From Candidatus Enterocloster excrementipullorum (GTDB taxonomy: Bacteria > Bacillota > Clostridia > Lachnospirales > Lachnospiraceae): a DNA stretch of 64,000 nucleotides. The position numbers were made by a program, and so were the translations under genes. The notes under the pieces were generated by a model. That model was not told the origin of the DNA. It saw nothing but the letters and a program-made list of their open reading frames with translations, and did no database searches. This document shows, in pieces, positions 54,206-63,784 of the stretch (positions within the stretch are counted from its first letter, which is position 1; each line of letters begins with the position of its first letter). The stretch is taken from contig DWWT01000029.1 in assembly GCA_019119575.1 (NCBI GenBank), positions 1-64,000 on the forward strand, written 5' to 3'.

Positions 54206-54210
54206 GTACC

Positions 54211-54239
54211 AATATACTGTTTTTGGGGGGATTTGTCAA
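54211..54239 (-). promoter_or_regulatory. Promoter of the thiSFGHE operon
   Basis: On the minus strand TTGACA (54239-54234), 17 bp, TATATT (54216-54211), close to consensus, in the 247-bp gap between the TolC-like gene and thiS. Confidence 0.8.
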
Positions 54240-54260
54240 GAGCTTTATAACTCTCGCCAT

Positions 54261-55520
54261 TCACCGCATCAACCCCTGTCTGGCCCATTCATACGCGTCC
54301 ATCGCCAGCTGGAACCGGATATCCGCCTTTCCCTTCTCCGCCGCCCGCTGCAGATACGCATGGCGGGCCTCCAGATATTCCTGACGGGAGAGCATGCCCA
54401 GCTCCCACTGGTGGGAAACTGTCCGCCAGGCCGCCTCCCCGGAGACCTGGCCTTTGGCCGCCGCCTCCTGAAGGCTGCGGCTCGTCAGCACATCTTGATA
54501 CAGGGCCGCGAATCCCGCGTACATCGTTTCCTCACTCTGGGAAATCTCCCTCTGCCTGGCGTGAAGCTGCTTGTTGGTTCCCGAAAAGCTTCCCCCTCTC
54601 TGCTCCCGCAGCTCATAATTATTTCCCAATGCCTTTCTCCGATCCGCCTCCCAGTCCATCGCGTCCATCCGGGACGCATCGGGTACCGGCATTCCTCCGA
54701 TTTCCACGGAGTCCTCTGCTGAAAATCCCGCCAATAGAAGAAGCTCTGCCTTCGTCCGCTCCATCTCCTTCCGAAGAGATGCCGCCCGGTTCGCTTTGGC
54801 CTGGGCGGCCGCCTTCGCTTCCTGGGCCGCTCGGGACGAGGCAGCCCCGAGGGCAGCCTGATTCTGCGCCTGCTCATACTGGCTCCACGCCAGATCCGCC
54901 TCGGCCTCGGCAGCCATCCGATCCAGTTTCAGCGTATTATAGGTTCCCATTAGATTTTGCGCTGTCCAAAGCATCGTGTCCTCCAGCCGGGAAAGCCCCA
55001 GAGTCTGACTGCTCCCCGAGGCCCGGCGAATCTGCTTATCCATATCCTCCACGGCCTGCTTTAACGCTTCAGCCTGGCTGCGGTAATGGGCCGCCCCGTC
55101 CGCGTCCCCTTCTTCTTCCCGATCCGACGCCTCCCGGCGCAGGTGCTTTCTTGTCTCTTCCAGGTCATCCCGCGCCATCTCATAGGCAGCAATCCTGCTC
55201 TCATAGGAAATACGCTCCATCTGTACCTGCGGATTTTGTTCTTTAATCCGTCCTTCCAAATCCGCATACTGCAAAATCTGCACCTGCAACGCCGAGGCAG
55301 TCCCAGCCAACGTTTCCTCCTCTGCCAAGGCGGTCCAGACGGGCAATTCTCCCTCCGCCGTCGCCGCCCAGGCAGCCGCTCCCGTCCCCGCTGGCCCCAG
55401 TCCCAAAAACAATCCCAGCCCCAGGGCCGCGCAGCTTCGCCCGGCGCCCCGCAGGCAAAGACGCGCGCGCAGGTACGCGCGCAGCCGCCAGCCGATCCGC
55501 ATCTTCCGCCCCTCTCTCAT
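54261..55520 (-). CDS. TolC-like coiled-coil protein (second copy)
   Basis: About 419 aa. A basic, hydrophobic signal segment (AALGLGLFLGLGPAGTGAAA) precedes a mature part that is almost all helix, with long Glu/Ala/Gln heptads: YESRIAAYEMARDDLEETRKH, then AEADLAWSQYEQAQNQAALG, and near the end LGMLSRQEYLEARHAYLQRAAE. The repeated S-QYE/QEYL turn is typical of TolC-family outer-membrane efflux proteins. The host looks monoderm, so a wall-spanning or scaffold role is more likely than an outer-membrane channel. The start is uncertain: ATG 55520 (AAAGGAG upstream), 55502 and 55550 are all possible. It is last in the MacAB-like operon. Confidence 0.75.
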   Translation of the reverse strand: MREGRKMRIGWRLRAYLRARLCLRGAGRSCAALGLGLFLGLGPAGTGAAAWAATAEGELPVWTALAEEETLAGTASALQVQILQYADLEGRIKEQNPQVQMERISYESRIAAYEMARDDLEETRKHLRREASDREEEGDADGAAHYRSQAEALKQAVEDMDKQIRRASGSSQTLGLSRLEDTMLWTAQNLMGTYNTLKLDRMAAEAEADLAWSQYEQAQNQAALGAASSRAAQEAKAAAQAKANRAASLRKEMERTKAELLLLAGFSAEDSVEIGGMPVPDASRMDAMDWEADRRKALGNNYELREQRGGSFSGTNKQLHARQREISQSEETMYAGFAALYQDVLTSRSLQEAAAKGQVSGEAAWRTVSHQWELGMLSRQEYLEARHAYLQRAAEKGKADIRFQLAMDAYEWARQGLMR

Positions 55521-55571
55521 CCGTCCCACATCTCCTTTCCTCTGCATCATGCGGCCATCGCCGCGGCCGCC

Positions 55572-56777
55572 CTACTCTGCCTGCGCCAGCCCATTCACCG
55601 CCCACCGGTAGTCCTCAAGCGCCTGCCGCAGAGAAAGGCCGGCCTGCCGCAGCGCCGCCTGCTTCTGGGCCAGGCCTGCCCTCTGCTCTTCATACTGATT
55701 GGCGGAAATCATGCCCAAACCCTGCCGAAGGCCGGCAGCCTCCGCCTGGCGTTCTGTCAGCTCATACTCCTGCGCCGCTTGCTCATAGTCTTCCCCTGCC
55801 TGGGACAGAAGCTGATATTTGGCAGCCACATCCGCCTTGATTTTTGCAGCTCCGGCCGCCACCTTTTTCTCCATTATCTCCCGCTGGTTTCCGGCCGTGC
55901 TGGTGTATTTTAAGCGGCCTTCGTTGGCCCTCTGCACAAAATTTGCCTGCACGGCCCGGTTCAAATCCTCCTCCGGACGAACCGCGTTCAGCTCCTCCTT
56001 ACCCGGGATGGGGACGGACTGAATCTCCGGGGAAGCATCATGGGCCCACCCCGTCATCACACACAGCTCCCTGCGCAGAGCATCCTGCTCTTTCTCATTG
56101 GTGAGGAGCGCCGCCTTGGCGCTCTCCGCCCTCTCCTCTGCGGCCAAAAGCTCGGTTTGGGAGAGCATCCCCGCCCCGGCCCTGATGGCAGCCGCCTCAT
56201 ACTGGGACCGCGCAAGGGCGTAGGCGGCCTCCAGGGACGGGCGTGCCTCCTCCTTCTGCCAGTAGGAAATCATCTTGGTTTGAGCCTGCTGCACCAAAGC
56301 TGCCTCTTCCCGCTCATACTCCAGCTTCTTAATCGCCCCGTCCTCATTCTGCGCGTCCGCCAAATCCTGGTTCTGCTCTGCCTGCACCCGGGAAAGGGCG
56401 GCCTGGGCAGCCACTCTCCCATAGCCCGGGTCATCCTCATTCACTGAATCCAACAGATCATCGCTTGCCTGGTACATCGAATCCGCCAGATTTTGATAAG
56501 CGTTTTTCAGGTCATCGCGGCTCTTTCCCCGGTATTCATCGTACTCCAGGCGATTATTGATCACCGTGGCATTGTACTCGTGAACTAAGTCCGCCAGCTC
56601 TTCGTACTCCATCACATTATCCCGGAGCGCGGCCCATTTTTCCGGCGGATAGGCAAACTCCGGGCTGGCTATGGCCTCCAAGGGCGGAATCGCAAAGAGT
56701 CCTCCGCTCCCGAGCCCAAGACCCGCCGCCATACAGTATGCGGCCATTCTGCATGCATATGTTTTTCTGCGCCTCAT
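55572..56777 (-). CDS. TolC-like coiled-coil protein (first copy)
   Basis: About 401 aa from ATG 56777 (AGGGGG upstream); ATG 56801, which overlaps the permease stop, is an alternative. A signal peptide (MAAYCMAAGLGLGSGGLFA) is followed by paired long helices, with the TolC-like turns AGMLSQTELLAAEERAESAK and GLGMISANQYEEQRAGL placed symmetrically, as expected of the internal repeat of TolC. It differs from the second copy in sequence but shares the layout, so the two may form a hetero-oligomer. It directly follows the MacB-like permease. Confidence 0.78.
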   Translation of the reverse strand: MRRRKTYACRMAAYCMAAGLGLGSGGLFAIPPLEAIASPEFAYPPEKWAALRDNVMEYEELADLVHEYNATVINNRLEYDEYRGKSRDDLKNAYQNLADSMYQASDDLLDSVNEDDPGYGRVAAQAALSRVQAEQNQDLADAQNEDGAIKKLEYEREEAALVQQAQTKMISYWQKEEARPSLEAAYALARSQYEAAAIRAGAGMLSQTELLAAEERAESAKAALLTNEKEQDALRRELCVMTGWAHDASPEIQSVPIPGKEELNAVRPEEDLNRAVQANFVQRANEGRLKYTSTAGNQREIMEKKVAAGAAKIKADVAAKYQLLSQAGEDYEQAAQEYELTERQAEAAGLRQGLGMISANQYEEQRAGLAQKQAALRQAGLSLRQALEDYRWAVNGLAQAE

Positions 56778-56793
56778 CCTCGAAATTCCCCCT

Positions 56794-58005
56794 CTATTCA
56801 TACCGCAGTGCGTCAATAGGATCCGCCCCCGCCGCCTTTGACGCGGGATACAGACCGAAGAAAATGCCCACCACCGCGGAAAATGACACCGCAAGCAAAA
56901 CAATTCCCGGCTTAATCACCACCGGCATTTTCAAAATCAGTCCGCCCAGGGACACAATTCCCACCCCCAGGATCACCCCGATTATCCCGCCGCATGCGGA
57001 CAAAATAGCGGATTCCGTCAAAAACTGCACCAGTACATCCCTTGTTCTGGCTCCCAGAGCCTTGCGGATGCCGATTTCCCGCGTCCGCTCCGTCACAGAA
57101 ACCAGCATAATATTCATAATTCCAATGCCGCCGACTATCAGTGAAATAGCGGCGATTCCTCCCACCGCCATAGAAAGGCCGCCCATCACCGCGTCCACGG
57201 ATTTCATCTCCTGCATGGCTGTGTACATATACATATCCTCCGGCTGCCGGGAATGCATTTTTGCCGCGTAAGCCTTGAACTGCCGGACAAACTGATCCAT
57301 ATCCATATTTTCCGCCCCAAACATGCGGAGCTGATAAAAGGTATCATTGGGCCAAGTAAGCAGCGTATAGGGCAGAAATGCCGAGCCCCGGTTATTGCTG
57401 CTTCCCATCATCAGTGCCTGAAACGCATTGATCTCCTTCTTATAAACGCCTACCACCGTATAGTCGTCCGTGCTGCCGTACAGAGTCGTCCGAAACGTCT
57501 TTCCTACCGCATTCTCCACGCCGAAGAGCATTTTTGCGCTGTCCGTGTCCATCACCACATTTTTCCGCCGCCCCAGCACATCCCCCTCATTCAGATATCT
57601 TCCGTAAACCATGTTCACCGGCTGGACATCCTGATAGTTGTAGTCAATACCCTGATAGTCAAAATCGATATTCGTCCGCTTATATGATGCCTTTGCGCTG
57701 GCTGATGCCGAACTGTCAATATACGCGATCTGATCCCCGAAGGCCTCCTTGGCCCGCTCCATCTCATCCAGAGTAAAATAATCGCTCTGCCGCACATCCT
57801 CCACCCAGTATCCGATGGAAATATACGCCTGAGTGACCCCCACATTTTTATACAGGTTCGCGAAAAGCCCCCGCATGGTGTCCCCGATGGACACGATGGA
57901 AATCACCGAACCGATGCCGATGATAATACCCAGCATGGTCAAAATGGAGCGCATCTTGTTGGCCCGGATGGCAGAAAAAGCCATCATCATATTTTCAATC
58001 AGCAT
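56794..58005 (-). CDS. MacB-like ABC transporter permease (FtsX fold)
   Basis: 403 aa from ATG 58005 (GAGAGGAGGCAAGG upstream). An N-terminal helix (SILTMLGIIIGIGSVISIVSIG) precedes an extracytoplasmic MacB_PCD domain of about 230 residues. Three helices of the FtsX core follow, with MLVSVTERTREIGIRKALGAR, a hallmark of MacB/LolC-type permeases, and FGLYPASKAAGADPIDALRYE at the end. Such mechanotransmission transporters move lipids, peptides or drugs across the cell envelope without passing them through the membrane core. It overlaps the ATPase gene by 11 bp. Confidence 0.92.
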   Translation of the reverse strand: MLIENMMMAFSAIRANKMRSILTMLGIIIGIGSVISIVSIGDTMRGLFANLYKNVGVTQAYISIGYWVEDVRQSDYFTLDEMERAKEAFGDQIAYIDSSASASAKASYKRTNIDFDYQGIDYNYQDVQPVNMVYGRYLNEGDVLGRRKNVVMDTDSAKMLFGVENAVGKTFRTTLYGSTDDYTVVGVYKKEINAFQALMMGSSNNRGSAFLPYTLLTWPNDTFYQLRMFGAENMDMDQFVRQFKAYAAKMHSRQPEDMYMYTAMQEMKSVDAVMGGLSMAVGGIAAISLIVGGIGIMNIMLVSVTERTREIGIRKALGARTRDVLVQFLTESAILSACGGIIGVILGVGIVSLGGLILKMPVVIKPGIVLLAVSFSAVVGIFFGLYPASKAAGADPIDALRYE

Positions 58006-58768
58006 GCCTTGCCTCCTCTCCGGCCGCCGGCCCTTCCGCACGGCCCGTATCGCCTCCACCCGCCGGCGCTTCGTTTTTCTCATCGCTCAAAATCCGCCCG
58101 TCTCCAAACCGGATGACCCTCTGCGCAAACGCCGCGATGTCCTCCTCATGGGTCACCAGGACCACGGTGGTCCCCTCCCGGTGAAGGGCAGTAAACAGCT
58201 CCATAATCTCTACCGACGCGGCCGTGTCCAGATTACCCGTGGGCTCATCCGCTAAAATCAGGGGCGGCTCATTTGCAAGGGCCCTGGCAATCGCCACCCG
58301 CTGCCGCTGCCCGCCGGAGAGCTCATTCGGCATATGTTCCTTCCGCGCCCCCAGGCCCACTCGTTCCAGAAGCTCCTTTGCCCGGGCCGTGCGCCTGGCC
58401 TTCGGAATCCTGGCATAGGTCATGGGAAGCTCCACATTTTTCAGGGCGGACGTCCGGGAAATCAAGTTAAATGACTGGAACACAAAACCAATCTTCCGGT
58501 TTCGGATGTCCGACAGCGCATCCGGCGTCATAGCCGATGTGTCCTCCCCATCCAGAAAATAATGCCCCAAGGTCGGCCGGTCCAGGCACCCAAGGATATT
58601 CATCAAGGTGGACTTTCCCGAGCCGGAATGGCCCATAATCGCCACAAATTCTCCCCGTTCTATGGTAAGGTTAATCTTTTTCAGTCCAAGAACCTTTATG
58701 GCGCCTGTATCATAGATCTTCACCAGATTTTCCAGACGGATCAAGGGTTCGTTCTGCTCGCCCATCAT
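57995..58768 (-). CDS. MacB/LolD-like ABC transporter ATPase
   Basis: 257 aa. Walker [10 protein letters not shown] (about 46-54), Q-loop FVFQSFNL, signature [15 protein letters not shown], Walker [13 protein letters not shown] and H-loop VTHEED are all intact. The subgroup features ([17 protein letters not shown]) match MacB/LolD/FtsE. A Gly/Ala/Glu-rich C-terminal tail of about 25 residues is extra. The ATG overlaps the stop of the adaptor gene (ATGA). Confidence 0.94.
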   Translation of the reverse strand: MMGEQNEPLIRLENLVKIYDTGAIKVLGLKKINLTIERGEFVAIMGHSGSGKSTLMNILGCLDRPTLGHYFLDGEDTSAMTPDALSDIRNRKIGFVFQSFNLISRTSALKNVELPMTYARIPKARRTARAKELLERVGLGARKEHMPNELSGGQRQRVAIARALANEPPLILADEPTGNLDTAASVEIMELFTALHREGTTVVLVTHEEDIAAFAQRVIRFGDGRILSDEKNEAPAGGGDTGRAEGPAAGEEARHAD

Positions 58769-60138
58769 ACACCTCCCGCCGCAATCGTTACCGCGGTCCC
58801 GTCCTCTGTCTGCGGCTCCGGATTGGTTATCACCTGCATTCCTTCTGTCAGGACGTCCCCCTCTCTCGGGATTACCTCCACCTCCACATCCCCGTCCACG
58901 CCCAGGGTCACGGGGATGATCCGAACGCGCATATTCTCCGCCACCGCGATGCAGGGGCCGTCCCCCCTGTCAAATACGGCCGTGGCCGGCACACAGAAGG
59001 TGTCCTTTGCCTCCCGGATCAACAGCTCGGCTTTCGCGGTAATTCCGGCAATCAACCGGCTTTTATCCCCGTCGATCCGAATGGTGGTCGGAATCACCCG
59101 TTCCGTGGAGCCGCCCCCCTTCTCCTCTCCTGTGGGGGATATCTTCACCACTTTCCCCTCCACCGAAGCGCCGTCCAGGATATCTGCGGTGATCACCGCC
59201 TTCTGGCCCACCTGAACTTTGCCGATGGAATATTCGCTCACCTTGATCTCCAGCTCCAGCTGTTCCAGATTTTCAATACTGAACATCGGCTTGTCGTCTT
59301 CCACCTTGTCAGCAAACTGTCCCACCTTGGAATTAACCCGGACAACAGTTCCGTCAATAGAGCTCTTAATCTGCGCGTTCTTCAGCTCCTCCTGCTTTTT
59401 CTGCAGCTCAAAGGCCGCATTCTCCACCTGAAGGGCGTAGGACTCCTCGGCTACTCCCCGGCCGTTCTCCACCCGATACCCCTCCATCTGTCTGCGCGCA
59501 TCATTTAAGGCGTTCGCGCTCTGCTCCAGATCCATCTGGGAAATATCCCCTGCCGCAAAGAGCTGGCTGTTGCGGCTGTAATCCAGGCTGGCCTTCTGGT
59601 AATCCTGCACCGCCTTTTCGTAGCCCAGAGCTGCCTCCTTGTCCTTCTCCTCCTTGTTTGCCACTGCCAGTTCATATGTATTTCTGGCGATTTCCACCTC
59701 TCTGGCAAGGTCCGTGCTGTCAAGCACTGCCAGTACCTGATTCTTTGTTACCGCATCCCCTTCCTTCACATGCATTTCTGTAATTTCCGCGTGAATATTG
59801 GACACCACATCCACGCTGTCTGTCCCGGATACAGGGCCGGTAAGGGACAGCTTTTCCTGGATATCCTTTTTTGCAAGGGGAGTTACCGTCACCAAAACCC
59901 CTGCCTTCTCTCCCCCGGCGGCCGCCCGCCCCGCAAGGACAAAGACCGCCAGAATCCCTGCCGCCGCAAGAATTTTCTTCCTGCGGCTCATCCGCTTCCA
60001 TCGGGCCAAAAGCCGCGCCCTAGACCGGCCTTTCTCCCTCTTCTTTCCCCTCCCCGCATCCTCCCCGGGTGCCATAAGCTCTGCAATCCTCCGGTCAATC
60101 TCCTGGGCCTCTGTGCGCTTTTCCTCGTGTTCTCTCAT
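58765..60138 (-). CDS. MacA-like membrane fusion (adaptor) protein
   Basis: 457 aa from ATG 60138 (AGGAGGGAAT upstream). A long basic cytoplasmic start (residues 1-50) precedes one membrane anchor (KKILAAAGILAVFVLAGRAA). Next come the lipoyl half-motif (AEITEMHVKEGDAVTKNQVLAVLDST), a coiled-coil hairpin of about 120 residues (ARNTYELAVANKEEKDKEAA), the second lipoyl half (SSIDGTVVRVNSKVGQF) and beta-barrel/MP domains. In diderms MacA links MacB to TolC. In this operon the TolC-like pair may play the matching role in the wall. First gene of the operon. Confidence 0.92.
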   Translation of the reverse strand: MREHEEKRTEAQEIDRRIAELMAPGEDAGRGKKREKGRSRARLLARWKRMSRRKKILAAAGILAVFVLAGRAAAGGEKAGVLVTVTPLAKKDIQEKLSLTGPVSGTDSVDVVSNIHAEITEMHVKEGDAVTKNQVLAVLDSTDLAREVEIARNTYELAVANKEEKDKEAALGYEKAVQDYQKASLDYSRNSQLFAAGDISQMDLEQSANALNDARRQMEGYRVENGRGVAEESYALQVENAAFELQKKQEELKNAQIKSSIDGTVVRVNSKVGQFADKVEDDKPMFSIENLEQLELEIKVSEYSIGKVQVGQKAVITADILDGASVEGKVVKISPTGEEKGGGSTERVIPTTIRIDGDKSRLIAGITAKAELLIREAKDTFCVPATAVFDRGDGPCIAVAENMRVRIIPVTLGVDGDVEVEVIPREGDVLTEGMQVITNPEPQTEDGTAVTIAAGGV

Positions 60139-60291
60139 ATTCCCTCCTGCTTTCACGCATCTTGTTTACCATTCACAGACAGTCCGAAATATCTGTCTGA
60201 ACCGTTATACCTGATTATAAAAGGCGATGCTAAAAATTCTCCCCATATATTTCCTAACATTTGGTAAATGAAAACGAAAGAAATGGAAAAG

Positions 60292-60316
60292 AAAAAGGCG
60301 GATTGCTCCGCCTTTT
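60292..60316. terminator. Terminator after argD
   Basis: AAAAGGCGGA-TTGC-TCCGCCTTTT, symmetrical, 57 bp after the argD stop on the minus strand. The rest of 60139-60291 probably holds the promoter of the MacA-like gene, but I see no clear match. Confidence 0.8.
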
Positions 60317-60372
60317 CTGCCATAAGATACATCCATATGCTTTTAAAACGTCCCTATGACGGGAATGAATTT

Positions 60373-61572
60373 TCAAATATGCTCCAGCACCCGCCCCAGC
60401 CGCTTCACCATCTCGTCCACATCCGCCTTCTCAATCACGAGCGGCGGCACAAACCGGATCACCTTTTCCCCGGCGCTTATAAGCACCAGCCTCTCCTCCA
60501 AAAGAGCTTTTGAGACAATGGGCCCTGCGGGAACCGTAAACTCCAGGCCCTGAATCAGCCCCATCCCCCGGTGGCCGCAGACTGTCTCCGAGGATGCCAT
60601 AAGCTCCTCCAGCTTCTCCCAGAGATACGCGCCCATCTCCCGCACATGCTCCACAATACGACGCCGCTCAAAAATATCCAGCACCGCCTCTGCACCGGCT
60701 CCCACCAGAGGATTTCCCCCGTAGGTGGTTCCGTGATCTCCGGGAATCATGGCGGACGCCGCCTTGCCGCAGGCCAAAAACGCGCCCACCGGCAGGCCGT
60801 TACCCAATGCCTTTGCCACGGTCATCACATCCGGCTTGACCCCGTAATGCTGCCAGGCAAACATTTCCCCGGACCGGCCCATGCCGCACTGGATTTCATC
60901 CAGAATCAGCAGAAGATCATGGGCGTCGCAGAGTTCCCGGACACCCTTTATAAATTCCTCCGTGGCCGGGTAAACCCCGCCCTCGCCCTGGATGGGCTCC
61001 ATGATAATGGCGCAGGTGTTTTCATTGATCCGCGCCTTCACACTGTCCAGATCGTTGAAATCCGCAAAACGGATGCCCGGAATCAGGGGCGCAAAGGGTT
61101 CCCGGTAATGGGCATTCCCGGTAACGGATAAGGCTCCCAGGCTCCGGCCGTGGAAAGAGCGGTTCATGGCGATGATCTCGCCCGCCGGCGCATTGCCGTG
61201 CGTTTTATTGTAATAGTACCGCCTCGCAATCTTCAGCGCCCCCTCGACGGCCTCGGTGCCGCTGTTGGTGAAGAACACCTTATCCATTCCCGAGGCTGCC
61301 AGGAGCTTCTCCCCGGCCCGCACCGAGGGCGCATTGTAAAACAGGTTGGAGATGTGGGTCAGCTTATCCAACTGCTCCTTCACTGCCTGGGTATACTCCT
61401 CATCGCCGTAGCCCAGTCCCATGACGGCGATGCCCGCGCCGAAATCCAGATATTCCTGTCCCTCAGTGTCATAGAGCCGCACGCCTTTTCCGTGGTCAAA
61501 TACCACCGGAAACCGGTTATATGTCTTATAGAGGACGTGTTCCGCCCGTTCCATCATTTCCTTGTCAGCCAT
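60373..61572 (-). CDS. argD: Acetylornithine aminotransferase
   Basis: 399 aa from ATG 61572. Class III PLP enzyme: [55 protein letters not shown] and the PLP Lys in [17 protein letters not shown], with [10 protein letters not shown]. It converts N-acetylglutamate semialdehyde to N-acetylornithine. It overlaps argB by 8 bp. A longer in-frame reading to 61764 would lie inside argB and is rejected. Confidence 0.95.
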   Translation of the reverse strand: MADKEMMERAEHVLYKTYNRFPVVFDHGKGVRLYDTEGQEYLDFGAGIAVMGLGYGDEEYTQAVKEQLDKLTHISNLFYNAPSVRAGEKLLAASGMDKVFFTNSGTEAVEGALKIARRYYYNKTHGNAPAGEIIAMNRSFHGRSLGALSVTGNAHYREPFAPLIPGIRFADFNDLDSVKARINENTCAIIMEPIQGEGGVYPATEEFIKGVRELCDAHDLLLILDEIQCGMGRSGEMFAWQHYGVKPDVMTVAKALGNGLPVGAFLACGKAASAMIPGDHGTTYGGNPLVGAGAEAVLDIFERRRIVEHVREMGAYLWEKLEELMASSETVCGHRGMGLIQGLEFTVPAGPIVSKALLEERLVLISAGEKVIRFVPPLVIEKADVDEMVKRLGRVLEHI

Positions 61573-62470
61573 GATAATATCTTTGATCCTCCTTTGAGTT
61601 AAAAATCGCCGTTCCGATACCTTTATCCGTAAAGATTTCCAAAAGCAGGCAGTGAGGAATCCGCCCGTCCATGATATGAACTCGGGACACGCCCTGCTCC
61701 ATGGCATGGATGCAGTTCTGCAGCTTGGGGAGCATGCCGCCTCCCAGCATGCCGCTGTCCACAAACTGCTGGGCCTCCTCCACCGTCATCTCGGAGATCA
61801 GGGAGGACTTATCGTCATAGTCTTTATAGACCCCCTCCACATCCGTGAGGAACGCCAGTTTCTCCGCCTTCACCGCGGTGGCGATGGCACAGGCCGCATC
61901 GTCCGCGTTGATATTGTAGCTGCAAAAGCCCTCGTCAAAGCCAATGGGGCAGATAATCGGAAGGAAATCCTTCTCCAACAAATCATAGATCACCTTGGGA
62001 TCCACCTGCTCAATTTCCCCCACAAAGCCGATGTCCTGTCCGCCGACATATTTCTTCCTGCACTTTAGCATCATGCCGTCCTTGCCGCTGATGCCCACGG
62101 CCTTGATTCCCAGCTCATTTACCAGCTGCACCAGGCTCTTATTTACTTTATTCAGCACCATCTCCGCGATTTCCATGGTGGCCTCATCCGTCACCCGCAG
62201 GCCGTTGATAAAATGGGGCTCCATCCCCACTTTTCCCACCCAGCGGCTGATCTCCTTTCCGCCTCCGTGGACAATGATGGGCTTAAAGCCGACCAGCTTT
62301 AATAATACCACATCCTGGATAACCTTCTTTTTCAGCTCCTCGTCCACCATGGCGCTGCCGCCGTATTTTACCACCACAATCTTCCGGTTGAACCGCTGGA
62401 TATAGGGCAGGGCCTCAATGAGAACCGCCGCCTTCTGCATAGGCTCTATCTGCATGGATTCCAAATTCAT
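61565..62470 (-). CDS. argB: Acetylglutamate kinase
   Basis: 301 aa from ATG 62470 (AAGGAGGATGAAAA upstream). Amino-acid kinase fold: [72 protein letters not shown] and [19 protein letters not shown]. An N-terminal helix ([17 protein letters not shown]) is the type linked to arginine-sensitive hexameric enzymes, so feedback control is plausible. Second committed step of arginine synthesis. Confidence 0.96.
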   Translation of the reverse strand: MNLESMQIEPMQKAAVLIEALPYIQRFNRKIVVVKYGGSAMVDEELKKKVIQDVVLLKLVGFKPIIVHGGGKEISRWVGKVGMEPHFINGLRVTDEATMEIAEMVLNKVNKSLVQLVNELGIKAVGISGKDGMMLKCRKKYVGGQDIGFVGEIEQVDPKVIYDLLEKDFLPIICPIGFDEGFCSYNINADDAACAIATAVKAEKLAFLTDVEGVYKDYDDKSSLISEMTVEEAQQFVDSGMLGGGMLPKLQNCIHAMEQGVSRVHIMDGRIPHCLLLEIFTDKGIGTAIFNSKEDQRYYHG

Positions 62471-62483
62471 TTTTTCATCCTCC

Positions 62484-63728
62484 TTATGAGCGGTAGTCCG
62501 CATTGATCTTTACATAGTCAAACGTCAGGTCACAGCCCCAGGCTGTAGCCTCTTCCTCTCCCATCTTGATATCGGCGATGGCCCGGACCTCCGGCTCGGA
62601 GAGAATCTTTGTGGCCTGCTCCTCGCTGTAGTCCACCGCCACTCCGTCCGCGATAATCTGCATGCGGCCCGCCCGGCTCTCAAAGAAAAGATCCACCTTC
62701 TCCGGGTCAAACTGCGCCCCGGAATACCCCATGGCGCAGAGAATCCGCCCCCAGTTGGCATCGTGCCCGAAAATAGCCGCCTTGGTCAGGTTGGAGGTAA
62801 TCACCGCCTTGGCCAGCACCTTGGCCTGCTCCTTTGTGGCCGCGCCCCGAATCTGCACTTCAAAAAGGGCTGTGCATCCTTCGCCGTCCCCGGCGATTTT
62901 CTTGGAGAGCGTCTCATTCACATAGCGCAGGGCCCTGCAGAACGCCTCATAATCCGGCCCCTTCTCCGTAATCTCCGCGTTCCCCGCCATGCCGTTTGCC
63001 AAAAGGAGAACCGTATCATTGGTGGAGGTGTCTCCGTCCACGGAAATCATATTGTAGGTGTCTTTGATATCCTCCCGCAGGGCCGCAAGGAGCAGATCCC
63101 GGCTGATGGCCGCGTCCGTCGTCACAAAGCTTAACATGGTGCACATATTGGGGTGAATCATCCCGGAGCCCTTGCACATCCCGCCGATTGTCACCGTGGC
63201 GCCGCCGATTTCCACCTGGACCGCCGCCTCCTTATTTTTCGTGTCCGTCGTCATGATGGCCTTGGAGGCCGCCTCGCCGCCGGCAAGCCCCTCCTCCAGC
63301 TTCGGAGCCATGGCCGCAACCCCCGCCGCGATCCGATCCATGGGAAGCTGCATGCCGATCACCCCGGTGGAGGCCACCAGAACGCTCTCTTTTGGAATGC
63401 CCAGCGCCTGGGCCGCTGCCTCTGCCGTCTGGCTGCAGTAATCCATGCCCTCCTGCCCAGTGCAGGCGTTGGCGATGCCCGCATTGATCACAACCGCCTG
63501 GGCCGCCGCTCCCTCCTCAATGCGCGCCTGATCCCATTTCACCGGGGCCGCCTTCACAATATTGGTGGTAAATGTTCCCGCCGCCCGGCAGGGAATCCTG
63601 CTGTAAATCATGGCCATATCCTGCCTGCCGCTGTATTTGATTCCCGCCGCCGTGGAAGCCGCCATAAATCCCTTTGCCGCCGTAACGCCTCCGGCGATGG
63701 GCGTAAAACCCTTTTCCATTTCTTTCAT
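62484..63728 (-). CDS. argJ: Glutamate N-acetyltransferase/amino-acid acetyltransferase
   Basis: 414 aa from ATG 63728 (AAAGGATGG upstream; ATG 63719 is possible). The maturation site is [15 protein letters not shown]: the nucleophile is Thr197, and the residue before the self-cleavage point is Cys rather than the common Ala. [20 protein letters not shown] and [18 protein letters not shown] are further signatures. ArgJ recycles the acetyl group from acetylornithine to glutamate and may also use acetyl-CoA. It lies 13 bp ahead of argB. Confidence 0.95.
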   Translation of the reverse strand: MKEMEKGFTPIAGGVTAAKGFMAASTAAGIKYSGRQDMAMIYSRIPCRAAGTFTTNIVKAAPVKWDQARIEEGAAAQAVVINAGIANACTGQEGMDYCSQTAEAAAQALGIPKESVLVASTGVIGMQLPMDRIAAGVAAMAPKLEEGLAGGEAASKAIMTTDTKNKEAAVQVEIGGATVTIGGMCKGSGMIHPNMCTMLSFVTTDAAISRDLLLAALREDIKDTYNMISVDGDTSTNDTVLLLANGMAGNAEITEKGPDYEAFCRALRYVNETLSKKIAGDGEGCTALFEVQIRGAATKEQAKVLAKAVITSNLTKAAIFGHDANWGRILCAMGYSGAQFDPEKVDLFFESRAGRMQIIADGVAVDYSEEQATKILSEPEVRAIADIKMGEEEATAWGCDLTFDYVKINADYRS

Positions 63729-63784
63729 CCATCCTTTCCCTATTTTAAACGGCCGCTTTTTAAAGCGTCCGCGCTCTAATCCTC

